Positions 43,194-50,107 of a DNA stretch of 64,000 bases are shown in pieces. The notes under the pieces were generated by a model that saw only the letters and a list, made by a program, of their open reading frames with translations, did not search any database and was not told the DNA's origin. The number at the start of each line of letters is the position of its first letter. Position 1 is the first letter of the stretch. The position numbers were made by a program, and so were the translations under genes. The DNA comes from Bacteroidetes bacterium GWF2_33_38 (GTDB lineage: Bacteria > Bacteroidota > Bacteroidia > Bacteroidales > GWF2-33-38), in the NCBI GenBank assembly GCA_001769505.1, contig MEOF01000053.1:1-64000 (forward strand), in the 5' to 3' direction.

Positions 43194-43649
43194 ATGTCAA
43201 AATTTTCACATATCGACGAACATGGAAAGGCTAACATGGTTGATGTTGGCGATAAACCAAATCAATTTCGTGTAGCGAAAGCTGAAGGAAAAATATTTCT
43301 GAATCCCGCAACGGTAAAATTGATTCAAGAAAATCAATTGAAAAAAGGTGATGTTCTCACTATTTCTGAAATAGCAGGAATTCAAGCAGCTAAACGAACC
43401 AGCGATTTAATTCCGCTTTGCCACCCTTTACAAATTACAAAGGTTGGTGTTAAAGCTGAATTGCTTGCCGATGGTGTGTATGTAACAAGTGAACTTCGTT
43501 GTATCGGACAAACAGGCATTGAAATGGAAGCTTTGATGGCGGTAAGTGTTGCATTATTAACAGTTTACGATATGTGTAAAGCGGTGGATAAAGAAATGGT
43601 AATGGGAGAGATTAAGTTGGTTGAGAAAACAAAGCAGGATATTTTTTGA
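43194..43649 (+). CDS. moaC: Cyclic pyranopterin monophosphate synthase
   Basis: A 151-residue MoaC, which converts the MoaA product to cyclic pyranopterin monophosphate. Conserved segments are [45 protein letters not shown] and [10 protein letters not shown] (catalytic lysine region). The C-terminus ends [12 protein letters not shown] and lacks the GGKSG motif usual in this family, so it may be slightly truncated. It follows moaA by three bases. Rhs remnants begin about 25 bases downstream. Confidence 0.92.
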   Translation: MSKFSHIDEHGKANMVDVGDKPNQFRVAKAEGKIFLNPATVKLIQENQLKKGDVLTISEIAGIQAAKRTSDLIPLCHPLQITKVGVKAELLADGVYVTSELRCIGQTGIEMEALMAVSVALLTVYDMCKAVDKEMVMGEIKLVEKTKQDIF

Positions 43650-43674
43650 GTTTGTAAAGTTAACAAGCTTGTAA

Positions 43675-43800
43675 AGTTCAGAAAACTTTGATTACGATTT
43701 TGTTAATAGATTAAGAACTGCTACGCTTGATGAAAATGTAATGTCTGATGTTACTTATGATGACAATGGGAATATTAAAAAAAGAAACAAGTCTTCATAA
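43675..43800 (+). pseudogene. Rhs/YD-repeat protein fragment
   Basis: This 41-codon open stretch lacks a start. It reads FDYDFVNRLRTATLDEN and then VTYDDNGNIKKRNK, the YDxxNRL...YDxNGNI rhythm of Rhs/YD-repeat proteins, before a stop. It is a remnant of a large Rhs gene, cut off upstream by a stop at 43672-43674. Confidence 0.65.
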
Positions 43801-43801
43801 A

Positions 43802-43894
43802 TACCAGTGGTTTGAAATGTTTGCAACAGGTAGAACTCACAGGTTTTATGGTAGATACTCAAAGTTGAGGAACAGACCACAATATAACTACTAA
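43802..43894 (+). pseudogene. Possible C-terminal remnant of the same Rhs gene
   Basis: A second open stretch in another frame reads YQWFEMFATGRTHRFYGRY and then KLRNRPQYNY before TAA, four bases ahead of the next ATG. Its aromatic, basic composition would fit the end of an Rhs toxin tip, but no family was recognised. The frame change relative to the preceding fragment shows decay. Confidence 0.4.
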
Positions 43895-43898
43895 CAGC

Positions 43899-44354
43899 AT
43901 GAAATACATACTGATTCTATTTATAATACTCTTGGTAATTGGATGTGATCCTATTGATGATAAATTCAGGATTGCAAACAATTCTGGTCACAAGGTATTT
44001 ATCTTAGAATCACATGACACTCTTGAAAGCTCATTTGGTTATATGAAATATAATTTCAGGCAATTTCAAAAGGGATTAACCCGTAGAATATCAGGGAATT
44101 TTATCGAACCAAATGATACAAGTTATTTAGGGTATATGGGAGGAAAATGGGAAATGGCAATGATTGACGATTATAAGAACAGCATACACGTTTTTATTAT
44201 TGATTCTGCAAAATTTTACCATGCAGTTTTGAACAACGAGGAAGATTTCAGGCATACATACAAGCGATATGATTTGAATTTACTGCAGCTTATGAAAATA
44301 AACTGGTTGATTGTTTACCCCGAATCTTCGCTACTGCAAGTAGACAACAAGTAA
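43899..44354 (+). CDS. Small lipoprotein, possible orphan Rhs-associated immunity protein
   Basis: A 151-residue lipoprotein with signal MKYILILFIILLVIGC (lipobox VIGC, Cys16). The mature part is beta-rich and includes NNSGHKVFILESHDTL and GYMGGKWEMAMIDDY; no family recognised. It begins four bases after the last Rhs-like remnant, in the place where the immunity gene of an Rhs toxin usually sits. Since the toxin is broken, it may be an orphan immunity gene or an unrelated passenger. It interrupts the molybdenum-cofactor cluster. Confidence 0.55.
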   Translation: MKYILILFIILLVIGCDPIDDKFRIANNSGHKVFILESHDTLESSFGYMKYNFRQFQKGLTRRISGNFIEPNDTSYLGYMGGKWEMAMIDDYKNSIHVFIIDSAKFYHAVLNNEEDFRHTYKRYDLNLLQLMKINWLIVYPESSLLQVDNK

Positions 44355-44404
44355 AGAGCTACCGCAAGTTTAACGTAGTGTAACTCGTGGTAATAGAAAT
44401 TTTA

Positions 44405-44412
44405 TAAATTTG
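44405..44412 (+). promoter_or_regulatory. Probable -7 element (TAAATTTG) for the MOSC-Mog gene
   Basis: TAAATTTG fits TAnnTTTG and lies 58 bases before the ATG at 44471. A separate promoter would be needed here because the Rhs relic separates this gene from moaC. Confidence 0.4.
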
Positions 44413-44470
44413 CATAATGAGTAGAAATTATAAATTTCATAATAAAGAGGGTTTTAACTAATAAAAAAAA

Positions 44471-45406
44471 ATGGAAAAAGGATTTAAAGTAATATCAGTA
44501 AATATTTCGGAGAAAAAAGGAACCATTAAAAAGCCGGTCGAGTATATCGATTTATTTGAACGAGGAGTAAAAAACGATGCTCATTCAGGACTTTGGCATC
44601 GACAAGTTAGCTTGCTCGGGCTTGAAAGTTTCGAGAAATTTTCGGCTTTGGCAGGACGAGAAATCGCTTTTGGCGAATTCGCTGAAAATATTACTACAAA
44701 AGGGCTTACACTCTATAAAACTTCTCCTTTAGATAAGTTTATAAACGAAAATGTAATTTTAGAAGTTACTCAAATTGGCAAAAAGTGTCATGGCGACAGT
44801 TGTGCTATTTATCGTGAAGTTGGGAATTGTGTAATGCCCAAAGAAGGAATTTTTGCTCGAGTACTCAAAAACGGTGTTGTAAAAGAAGGCGATGAGTTTA
44901 TGTATGAACCTAAAGTTTTCAAAACAAAAATTATCACATTGAGCGATAGGGCAAGCATTGGCGAATATGAAGATCGTAGTGGTCCTAGAATTTCGGAATT
45001 ATTGGAATCGCATTTTGAAAAAGTCAATAAAAAATTTCAAATCAACAGAGTTGTAATTGCTGACGAAGAAACAAAGTTGAAAGAAGAAATTAACAAGGCG
45101 ATTTTTGAGAAAAATGATTTCATTTTTACAACCGGAGGAACAGGAGTGGGAGCTAGAGATATTACGCCTGACGTAGTAAAATTGATGCTCGACAAAGAAA
45201 TACCTGGCATAATGGAACTCATTCGTACGAAATATGGACAAGAAAAACCAAATGCTCTGCTAAGCCGTGGTATTGCCGGCGTTATTGACAAAACACAAGT
45301 TTATACATTGCCAGGAAGCGTAAAAGCTGTAAATGAATATATGAAAGAAATTTTAAAAACCATCGATCATTTAGTTTTGATGCTGTATGGAATTGATGCT
45401 CACTAA
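44471..45406 (+). CDS. MOSC domain fused to a MogA/MoaB-type molybdopterin adenylyltransferase
   Basis: A 311-residue fusion. Residues 1-150 form a MOSC domain (GVKNDAHSGLWHRQVSLLG, FGEFAENITTKGL, KKCHGDSCAIY with the conserved cysteine); residues 155-311 form a Mog/MoaB domain (TLSDRASIGEYEDRSGP, FIFTTGGTGVGARDITPD, TLPGSVKAVNEYM). The second half adenylates molybdopterin before MoeA inserts molybdenum; MOSC domains handle sulfur or the finished cofactor. The fusion couples the two ends of the pathway. It belongs to the same cluster as moeA, moaA and moaC. Confidence 0.92.
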   Translation: MEKGFKVISVNISEKKGTIKKPVEYIDLFERGVKNDAHSGLWHRQVSLLGLESFEKFSALAGREIAFGEFAENITTKGLTLYKTSPLDKFINENVILEVTQIGKKCHGDSCAIYREVGNCVMPKEGIFARVLKNGVVKEGDEFMYEPKVFKTKIITLSDRASIGEYEDRSGPRISELLESHFEKVNKKFQINRVVIADEETKLKEEINKAIFEKNDFIFTTGGTGVGARDITPDVVKLMLDKEIPGIMELIRTKYGQEKPNALLSRGIAGVIDKTQVYTLPGSVKAVNEYMKEILKTIDHLVLMLYGIDAH

Positions 45407-45410
45407 ATTA

Positions 45411-45445
45411 ATGTGCTAATGTATCAATGTGCTAATGTGCTAATG
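45411..45445 (+). repeat. Short direct repeat (ATGTGCTAATG units)
   Basis: Three copies of the unit ATGTGCTAATG or close variants lie in tandem between the MOSC-Mog and HD genes; probably a slippage-prone microsatellite. Confidence 0.6.
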
Positions 45446-45499
45446 AAAAAAAAATAATAACTTTATAACTTCATTACTTTATTTAAAAAACTTTCTACT

Positions 45500-46075
45500 A
45501 TGACTATGAATGCAGGAATCTCGAGAGAAAACGCAATGAAGCTACTTAAAGAGTATGTGAAAAATGAGAACATGATTAAGCACAGTTTAGCTTCGGAAGT
45601 CGTGATGAAAGCAATAGCCGTAAAACTAGGTGAAAATTCGGATGTATGGTCGATTGCGGGCTTGTTGCACGATATTGATGTTGAACTTACCAATGCAGAC
45701 TCCAAAACACATGGAGTTGTGGCTGTTAAAATACTTAAAGAAAATGGTGTATCCGACGAAATTATTGATGCCATAACTCGACATAACGAAGAAGCCGACA
45801 ATGGATTAATCCGTGAAGATAAATTCCATTTCGCCTTGGCTGCAGGCGAAACTATTACAGGCTTAATAACAGCCACCACACTAGTTTACCCAGATAAAAA
45901 AATAAAGTCGATAAAACCAAAATCAGTTGTAAAGCGAATGAAAGAAAAAGCCTTTGCTGCTTCGGTTAAAAGAGAATCCATAATGGAGTGTGAAAAAATA
46001 GGTATTCCTCTTAACGAATTTGCTGAACTTGCCATTAATGCAATGTGCGAAATCGATAATGAATTAGGCTTATAA
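45500..46075 (+). CDS. HD-domain phosphohydrolase, HDIG type
   Basis: A 191-residue HD-domain protein. Metal ligands lie in HSLASEVVMKAIA (first His), AGLLHDIDVELT (His-Asp pair) and DAITRHNE. The remainder is helical (FAASVKRESIMECEKIGIPL). Proteins of this size are annotated as HDIG phosphohydrolases; the substrate, perhaps a nucleotide, is unknown. ATG 45506 is an alternative start two codons later. The next gene follows after three bases, so they form a two-gene unit. Confidence 0.85.
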   Translation: MTMNAGISRENAMKLLKEYVKNENMIKHSLASEVVMKAIAVKLGENSDVWSIAGLLHDIDVELTNADSKTHGVVAVKILKENGVSDEIIDAITRHNEEADNGLIREDKFHFALAAGETITGLITATTLVYPDKKIKSIKPKSVVKRMKEKAFAASVKRESIMECEKIGIPLNEFAELAINAMCEIDNELGL

Positions 46076-46078
46076 AAT

Positions 46079-46342
46079 ATGACTCAATTAACCGATTTGC
46101 CAAATATTGGAAAAGAACTCGCTAAAAAATTAGTCGAAGTCGGGATCGAAAATGCTGAAGCCTTGAAGTCAACAGGTAGCGAACGAGCATTTATCTTGAT
46201 TTCTGCTATCGATAGTTCAGCTTGTATAAATATGCTTTATGCACTTGAAGGTGCTGTTCAAGGAATTCGTTGGCATCAACTTTCGCTTGAGCGAAAACAA
46301 GAATTGAAAATATTCTTTAATATGTTGAAAAAGAAGAATTAA
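46079..46342 (+). CDS. TfoX C-terminal-domain protein
   Basis: An 87-residue protein consisting only of a TfoX C-terminal domain: LPNIGKELAKKLVEVGIEN (helix-hairpin-helix-like), then CINMLYALEGAVQGIRWHQL, as in the family, with a helical end. Full TfoX/Sxy proteins regulate competence, but stand-alone C-domains are common and have no firmly known role. It follows the HD gene with a three-base gap. A palindromic element lies immediately downstream. Confidence 0.88.
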   Translation: MTQLTDLPNIGKELAKKLVEVGIENAEALKSTGSERAFILISAIDSSACINMLYALEGAVQGIRWHQLSLERKQELKIFFNMLKKKN

Positions 46343-46354
46343 CTTGATAATAAC

Positions 46355-46490
46355 AATAGTTTGGTATATTTTTATAAAGCACTATTAATCAATAGATTGC
46401 TTCACTACGTTCGCAATGACGTAACTTGCAGACAGCTAGCCACTTCGTCATTGCAAGGAACGAAGCAATCTCAAAATATACCGAACTATT
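46355..46490. repeat. Nested inverted-repeat element, MITE-like (136 bp)
   Basis: The outer arms AATAGTTTGGTATATTTT (46355-46372) and the reverse complement of 46473-46490 match at 17 of 18 positions. An inner pair, 46394-46421 and 46446-46471, also inverted, has the core AGATTGCTTC and GCAATGACG. The middle (46422-46445) separates the arms. It has no coding capacity. The structure is too large and lacks a T-run for a terminator. Confidence 0.7.
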
Positions 46491-46536
46491 ATAATAAGAT
46501 AATTGATTATTATTAATTGAAAATTGATATTTGAAA

Positions 46537-46881
46537 ATGAGTAAAAACAAAAAACAAAAAATAAACATTGTATATTCTACAAACCCGGACTTTAAATTTG
46601 ATTTTGAAGAAGGAGAAGAACTTGTAACCCTTCAGCCAAATCAACAAAAATTATATCTTTCGCTCGATAAAAAACAACGAGCAGGAAAAGCAGTAACTTT
46701 AATTGAAGGATTTGTCGGTACCGAAAACGATTTGAAAGAATTGGGCAAAATGCTCAAAACCAAATGTGGAGTGGGAGGTAGCGTGAAAGATAACGAGATA
46801 CTTATTCAAGGCGACTTTCGACAAAAAATTCAAGAAATTCTTGTAAATCAAGGATATAAAGTTGTAAGAAAAGGTGGATAA
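46537..46881 (+). CDS. SUI1/eIF1-like translation factor (YciH type)
   Basis: A 114-residue protein with a basic N-terminus and a SUI1 fold in the second half. Key segment: AVTLIEGFVGTENDLKELGK, then KCGVGGSVKDNEILIQGDF and QGYKVVRKGG at the end, all characteristic of bacterial SUI1 (YciH) proteins. Family members affect start-codon selection in archaea and eukaryotes; the bacterial role is less clear. A TTG at 46531 could add two residues; ATG 46537 is used here. The tRNA-Pro(UGG) gene follows. Confidence 0.9.
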   Translation: MSKNKKQKINIVYSTNPDFKFDFEEGEELVTLQPNQQKLYLSLDKKQRAGKAVTLIEGFVGTENDLKELGKMLKTKCGVGGSVKDNEILIQGDFRQKIQEILVNQGYKVVRKGG

Positions 46882-46948
46882 ATAAAAAACGATAAATTAG
46901 TTTGAGTATTCATAATTTTTTGTAATTTTGCACTCGCTTTAATGCATA

Positions 46949-47023
46949 CGGGGTGTGGCCCAGTCCGGTTAAGGCGCCTGGTTTGGGACCAGGAGACCGC
47001 AGGTTCGAATCCTGCCACCCCGA
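46949..47023 (+). tRNA. tRNA-Pro, anticodon TGG
   Basis: The acceptor stem CGGGGTG/CACCCCG is perfect, with discriminator A; the following bases are CTA, so CCA is not encoded. The anticodon stem CCTGG/CCAGG encloses the loop TTTGGGA, giving anticodon TGG. The T arm GCAGG-TTCGAAT-CCTGC is perfect. It shares its acceptor stem with tRNA-Pro(GGG) at 25092-25168, on the opposite strand. Confidence 0.93.
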
Positions 47024-47027
47024 CTAA

Positions 47028-47055
47028 GCCTCTGATTTTCAGAGGCTTTTTTGTT
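47028..47055 (+). terminator. Rho-independent terminator of tRNA-Pro(UGG)
   Basis: GCCTCTGA-TTT-TCAGAGGC, an 8-bp perfect stem directly followed by a run of six T, five bases after the tRNA. Confidence 0.9.
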
Positions 47056-47154
47056 TTTGTAAGCCAACTTTCCGAAAGTTTAAAAATATTGCCGTAATTT
47101 TTTTCTTTTTTTTATTGGAGTAAATTGTGGAGTAGCCTGAAAAAACACATTTTT

Positions 47155-47604
47155 TCACAATTCGGTATAATCAGGAATTTCTTTCAAAAAAACATACGAC
47201 GAATCAAGAAAATTTATTTTACAACAAAAATGTGAAATGCCATTAGTAACAATCAAATATGGTACTTTTAACAGAATATTGTAAGTGCCAATTTGCTCAA
47301 AAACAGTTTGTTCTATTTTTACACTTGCAGCTTTGCATTCAACCAACAAAATTGGCTCTGCATTTTTGTTATAAGCAACGATATCGGCACGAAACGAATT
47401 TTGATTGATAATCAAGTTTTTTTCGACCGAAATTAAGCTTTTCGGATAATGTTTTTCGACTACCAAAAAATTTAAAAAATGTTGTCGTACCCACTCTTCA
47501 GGTGTTAATATTATGTATTTTCGTCGAAAATTATCGAAAATGTAATTCTTTCCGTCAATAAATTTTGTTTTGAAACTATAAGTTGGTAAATTTAGTTTTT
47601 CCAT
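47155..47604 (-). CDS. HsdR N-terminal-type (HSDR_N_2) single-domain protein
   Basis: A 149-residue protein made of the type I restriction HsdR N-terminal module. The start KLNLPTYSF leads into LTPEEWVRQHFLNFL and then FRADIVAYNKNAEPILLVECKA, which supplies the D...ExK-like catalytic residues of the PD-(D/E)xK fold. The helicase part of HsdR and partner HsdM/HsdS genes are absent here. Single-module proteins of this type are widespread in Bacteroidota; the activity is unknown. Upstream codons (to 47730) are a poor continuation, so ATG 47604 is taken. It is divergent from the AMP nucleosidase gene, with 34 bases between. Confidence 0.85.
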   Translation of the reverse strand: MEKLNLPTYSFKTKFIDGKNYIFDNFRRKYIILTPEEWVRQHFLNFLVVEKHYPKSLISVEKNLIINQNSFRADIVAYNKNAEPILLVECKAASVKIEQTVFEQIGTYNILLKVPYLIVTNGISHFCCKINFLDSSYVFLKEIPDYTEL

Positions 47605-47638
47605 ATTTTGGTAAATTCTTCTCAAATTAAAGCAAAAA

Positions 47639-48409
47639 ATGAAAACAAAAAAAGAAATTGTCGAAAACTGGTTACCTCGATACACCGATACTGAACTAAA
47701 AGACTTCGGTAAATATATAATTTTGACCAACTTTCAGCTATATGTCGATTTGTTTGCAAAATGGAATAGTGTTGAAGTTGTTGGTAAACATCGACCTATG
47801 CCAAATGCTACGGCAAACGGTATAACCATTATCAATTTTGGAATGGGCAGTCCGAATGCGGCTACTGTTATGGATTTATTAAGTGCTATAAAACCCGAAG
47901 CGGTTCTTTTTCTTGGTAAATGCGGAGGTTTAAAAAGAAAAAATAATGTTGGCGATTTAATTTTGCCAATTGCTGCAATCAGAAGCGAAGGAACATCAAA
48001 CGACTATCTGCCTCCCGAAATACCTGCTTTACCTGCTTTTAACCTCCAACGTGCGGTTTCTACTGCCATTCGTAATAAGCAACGCGACTATTGGACAGGA
48101 ACGGTTTTAACTACCAATAAACGAGTTTGGGAGTATGACGAGCGGTTTAAAAAATACTTGCGAAAATCAAGAGCTATGGCAATTGATATGGAAACGGCAA
48201 CTATTTTTATTGTTGGTTTTTACAACGAAATCCCATCAGGAGCCTTATTATTGGTTTCTGACCAACCAATGATTTCCGACGGGGTTAAAACCGATAAAAG
48301 CGACAAACATGTTACCGAGCAATATGTTACCGATCATTTAAAAATTGGAATCGATGCTTTGACTGTTATAAAAGATAACGGTCAATCGGTAAAACACTTA
48401 AAATTTTAA
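47639..48409 (+). CDS. amn: AMP nucleosidase
   Basis: A 256-residue enzyme of the phosphorylase-like nucleosidase fold, in the short form found in Bacteroidota. It hydrolyses AMP to adenine and ribose 5-phosphate. Visible signatures are TIINFGMGSPNAATVMDLL, LGKCGGLKRKNNVGDLILP and the substrate-binding AIDMETATIFIVGF near residue 183, with a late VSDQPM stretch. The gene starts 34 bases from the divergent HsdR_N gene, and DNA polymerase III delta follows 19 bases later. Confidence 0.9.
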   Translation: MKTKKEIVENWLPRYTDTELKDFGKYIILTNFQLYVDLFAKWNSVEVVGKHRPMPNATANGITIINFGMGSPNAATVMDLLSAIKPEAVLFLGKCGGLKRKNNVGDLILPIAAIRSEGTSNDYLPPEIPALPAFNLQRAVSTAIRNKQRDYWTGTVLTTNKRVWEYDERFKKYLRKSRAMAIDMETATIFIVGFYNEIPSGALLLVSDQPMISDGVKTDKSDKHVTEQYVTDHLKIGIDALTVIKDNGQSVKHLKF

Positions 48410-48428
48410 TTTTTTGTAAATACAAACG

Positions 48429-49433
48429 ATGACTTTTGAACAGATTATAAAAGATTTAAAAAACAAAATTTACAAACCGATATATTTTTTAATGGGCGAT
48501 GAGCCTTATTATATCGATAAGATTTCAAATTTCATTCAGCAGAATGTTTTAAACGAAACCGAACGAGATTTTAATCAGACAATTTTGTACGGAAAAGATT
48601 CAGAAATTTTAGATATTATCTCTGCAGCGAAACGTTTTCCAATGATGGCAAATCATCAGGTCATTATTGTAAAAGAAGCTCAGGAACTGAAAAAGTTTGA
48701 GGATTCATTGCTCATGTATGTCGAAAATCCATTAAGTTCAACCATTCTAGTTTTCAATTACAAGTACAAAACTATAAAAAAAACGACTAAGCTCTACAAA
48801 AGGCTCGAAAAAGTCGCTTGTACATTTGAATCAGAAAAATTAAAAGACTACCAAGTACCCAAATGGATTGAGCAATATATGCAATCGAACAATATTGAAA
48901 TCACGCCCGAAGGCGTTATGATGTTGTCTGATTTTTTGGGAACCGACCTTGCGAAGATTGTTAATGAAGTAGAAAAACTACTGATTTCGCTACCCGAAAA
49001 TGAGAAAAAAATTACTCCTGCACATATTGAGAAGAACATTGGTATCAGTAAGGATTTCAATCAATTTGAATTAACCAATGCACTTAGCAATAAGAATATT
49101 TTAAAATCAAATCAAATTGTAAATTACTTTTCTAAAAACGAGAAGAATTATCCATTAGTTTTGACACTTCCTGCCATTTTTAATTTTTATGCTAAACTGT
49201 TGGTCTATTATGGAATTAAAAATAATTCAAAACAGGAAATTGCTGCTGCACTTGGTATAAATCCATATTTTATCAATCAATACGAAACTGCTGCTAAAAA
49301 ATATTCGGCAAACAAAACAATGGAAATAATTTCACTGATTCGTGAGTACGATATGAAATCAAAAGGGGTAAATAGTTTATCGGCAAGCGATGGAGAACTT
49401 TTGAAAGAATTGGTTTTTAAAATTTTGCATTAG
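48429..49433 (+). CDS. holA: DNA polymerase III subunit delta
   Basis: A 334-residue clamp-loader subunit that opens the sliding clamp. It begins with the family pattern KPIYFLMGDEPYYIDKISNFI, followed by AAKRFPMMANHQVIIVKEAQ, the middle domain (DFLGTDLAKIVNEVEKLL) and the C-terminal region (FELTNALSNKN, LGINPYFINQY). Length fits the family. It lies 19 bases after the amn-type gene and ends before a strong bidirectional terminator. Confidence 0.92.
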   Translation: MTFEQIIKDLKNKIYKPIYFLMGDEPYYIDKISNFIQQNVLNETERDFNQTILYGKDSEILDIISAAKRFPMMANHQVIIVKEAQELKKFEDSLLMYVENPLSSTILVFNYKYKTIKKTTKLYKRLEKVACTFESEKLKDYQVPKWIEQYMQSNNIEITPEGVMMLSDFLGTDLAKIVNEVEKLLISLPENEKKITPAHIEKNIGISKDFNQFELTNALSNKNILKSNQIVNYFSKNEKNYPLVLTLPAIFNFYAKLLVYYGIKNNSKQEIAAALGINPYFINQYETAAKKYSANKTMEIISLIREYDMKSKGVNSLSASDGELLKELVFKILH

Positions 49434-49456
49434 CAATTGTGTGAAAGTATAAAGTG

Positions 49457-49501
49457 AAAAAAGAATAGCCAACACATCGATGTATTGGCTATTCTTTTTT
49501 T
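49457..49501. terminator. Bidirectional rho-independent terminator
   Basis: AAGAATAGCCAA and TTGGCTATTCTT form a 12-bp perfect stem, extended by an A-run on one side and a T-run on the other. It separates holA (plus) from the DUF3332 gene (minus), ending transcription from both sides. Confidence 0.92.
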
Positions 49502-49513
49502 GGGTAATTTCGT

Positions 49514-50080
49514 TTAATTCATGGCAACATTTGCTTGTAAAGAATTACGCATATAATCAATGCTTTGAACATTTGCATCGAAAACCATTTCTTGATTTCC
49601 TTTTAAGAATTTCACTATACCTGTTCGTTTGTTAAAGTTAACTAAATCAATTGATTCTGTTCCGTTATTTGCAGTCCATGTTGAAGTTTCAGGATTGTAA
49701 ATAATATCTAATTCTTTACCAACTTCAGGACCTACGGTTTGCTTGATATTGTACTTGTTTTTAGTTGCTGTAATTTGGTAGATTTTCTCACCCGATTTTA
49801 CAATTTTTTGCTCCATATCGCTATCGTTCATGGCAACAGGATTGGTTCCTGTCCAAAACTCAATTGAATTTAGTACAAATGCATCGATAAAAAAAGCAAT
49901 TGTATAAACTTGTATACATCCAAAAGCCAGAAAAACTAGTTCTTGAACCCATTGGTCGCCCATTTCTTTATTGAAATCATAAACTTTCATGGTTAGTCCA
50001 AATGAACCAAAACAGCCTGTTTGAGTTGTTAATATTGACGATGTCAATAAAATTGCTACAAAAATTTTCAATTTCTTCAT
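49514..50080 (-). CDS. DUF3332 family lipoprotein
   Basis: A 188-residue protein of the DUF3332 family. The signal ends with TTQTGC (Cys23), followed by FGSFGLTMKVYDFNK and a membrane-associated hydrophobic stretch (LVFLAFGCIQVYTIAFFIDAF), then the conserved SIEFWTGTNPVAM. The C-terminal half is beta-rich with repeated charged residues. No function is known for this family. It is transcribed on the minus strand behind the uridine-kinase-like gene, 27 bases away. Confidence 0.88.
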   Translation of the reverse strand: MKKLKIFVAILLTSSILTTQTGCFGSFGLTMKVYDFNKEMGDQWVQELVFLAFGCIQVYTIAFFIDAFVLNSIEFWTGTNPVAMNDSDMEQKIVKSGEKIYQITATKNKYNIKQTVGPEVGKELDIIYNPETSTWTANNGTESIDLVNFNKRTGIVKFLKGNQEMVFDANVQSIDYMRNSLQANVAMN

Positions 50081-50107
50081 TGAGTTATTATCTATAAGTT
50101 TAACATT

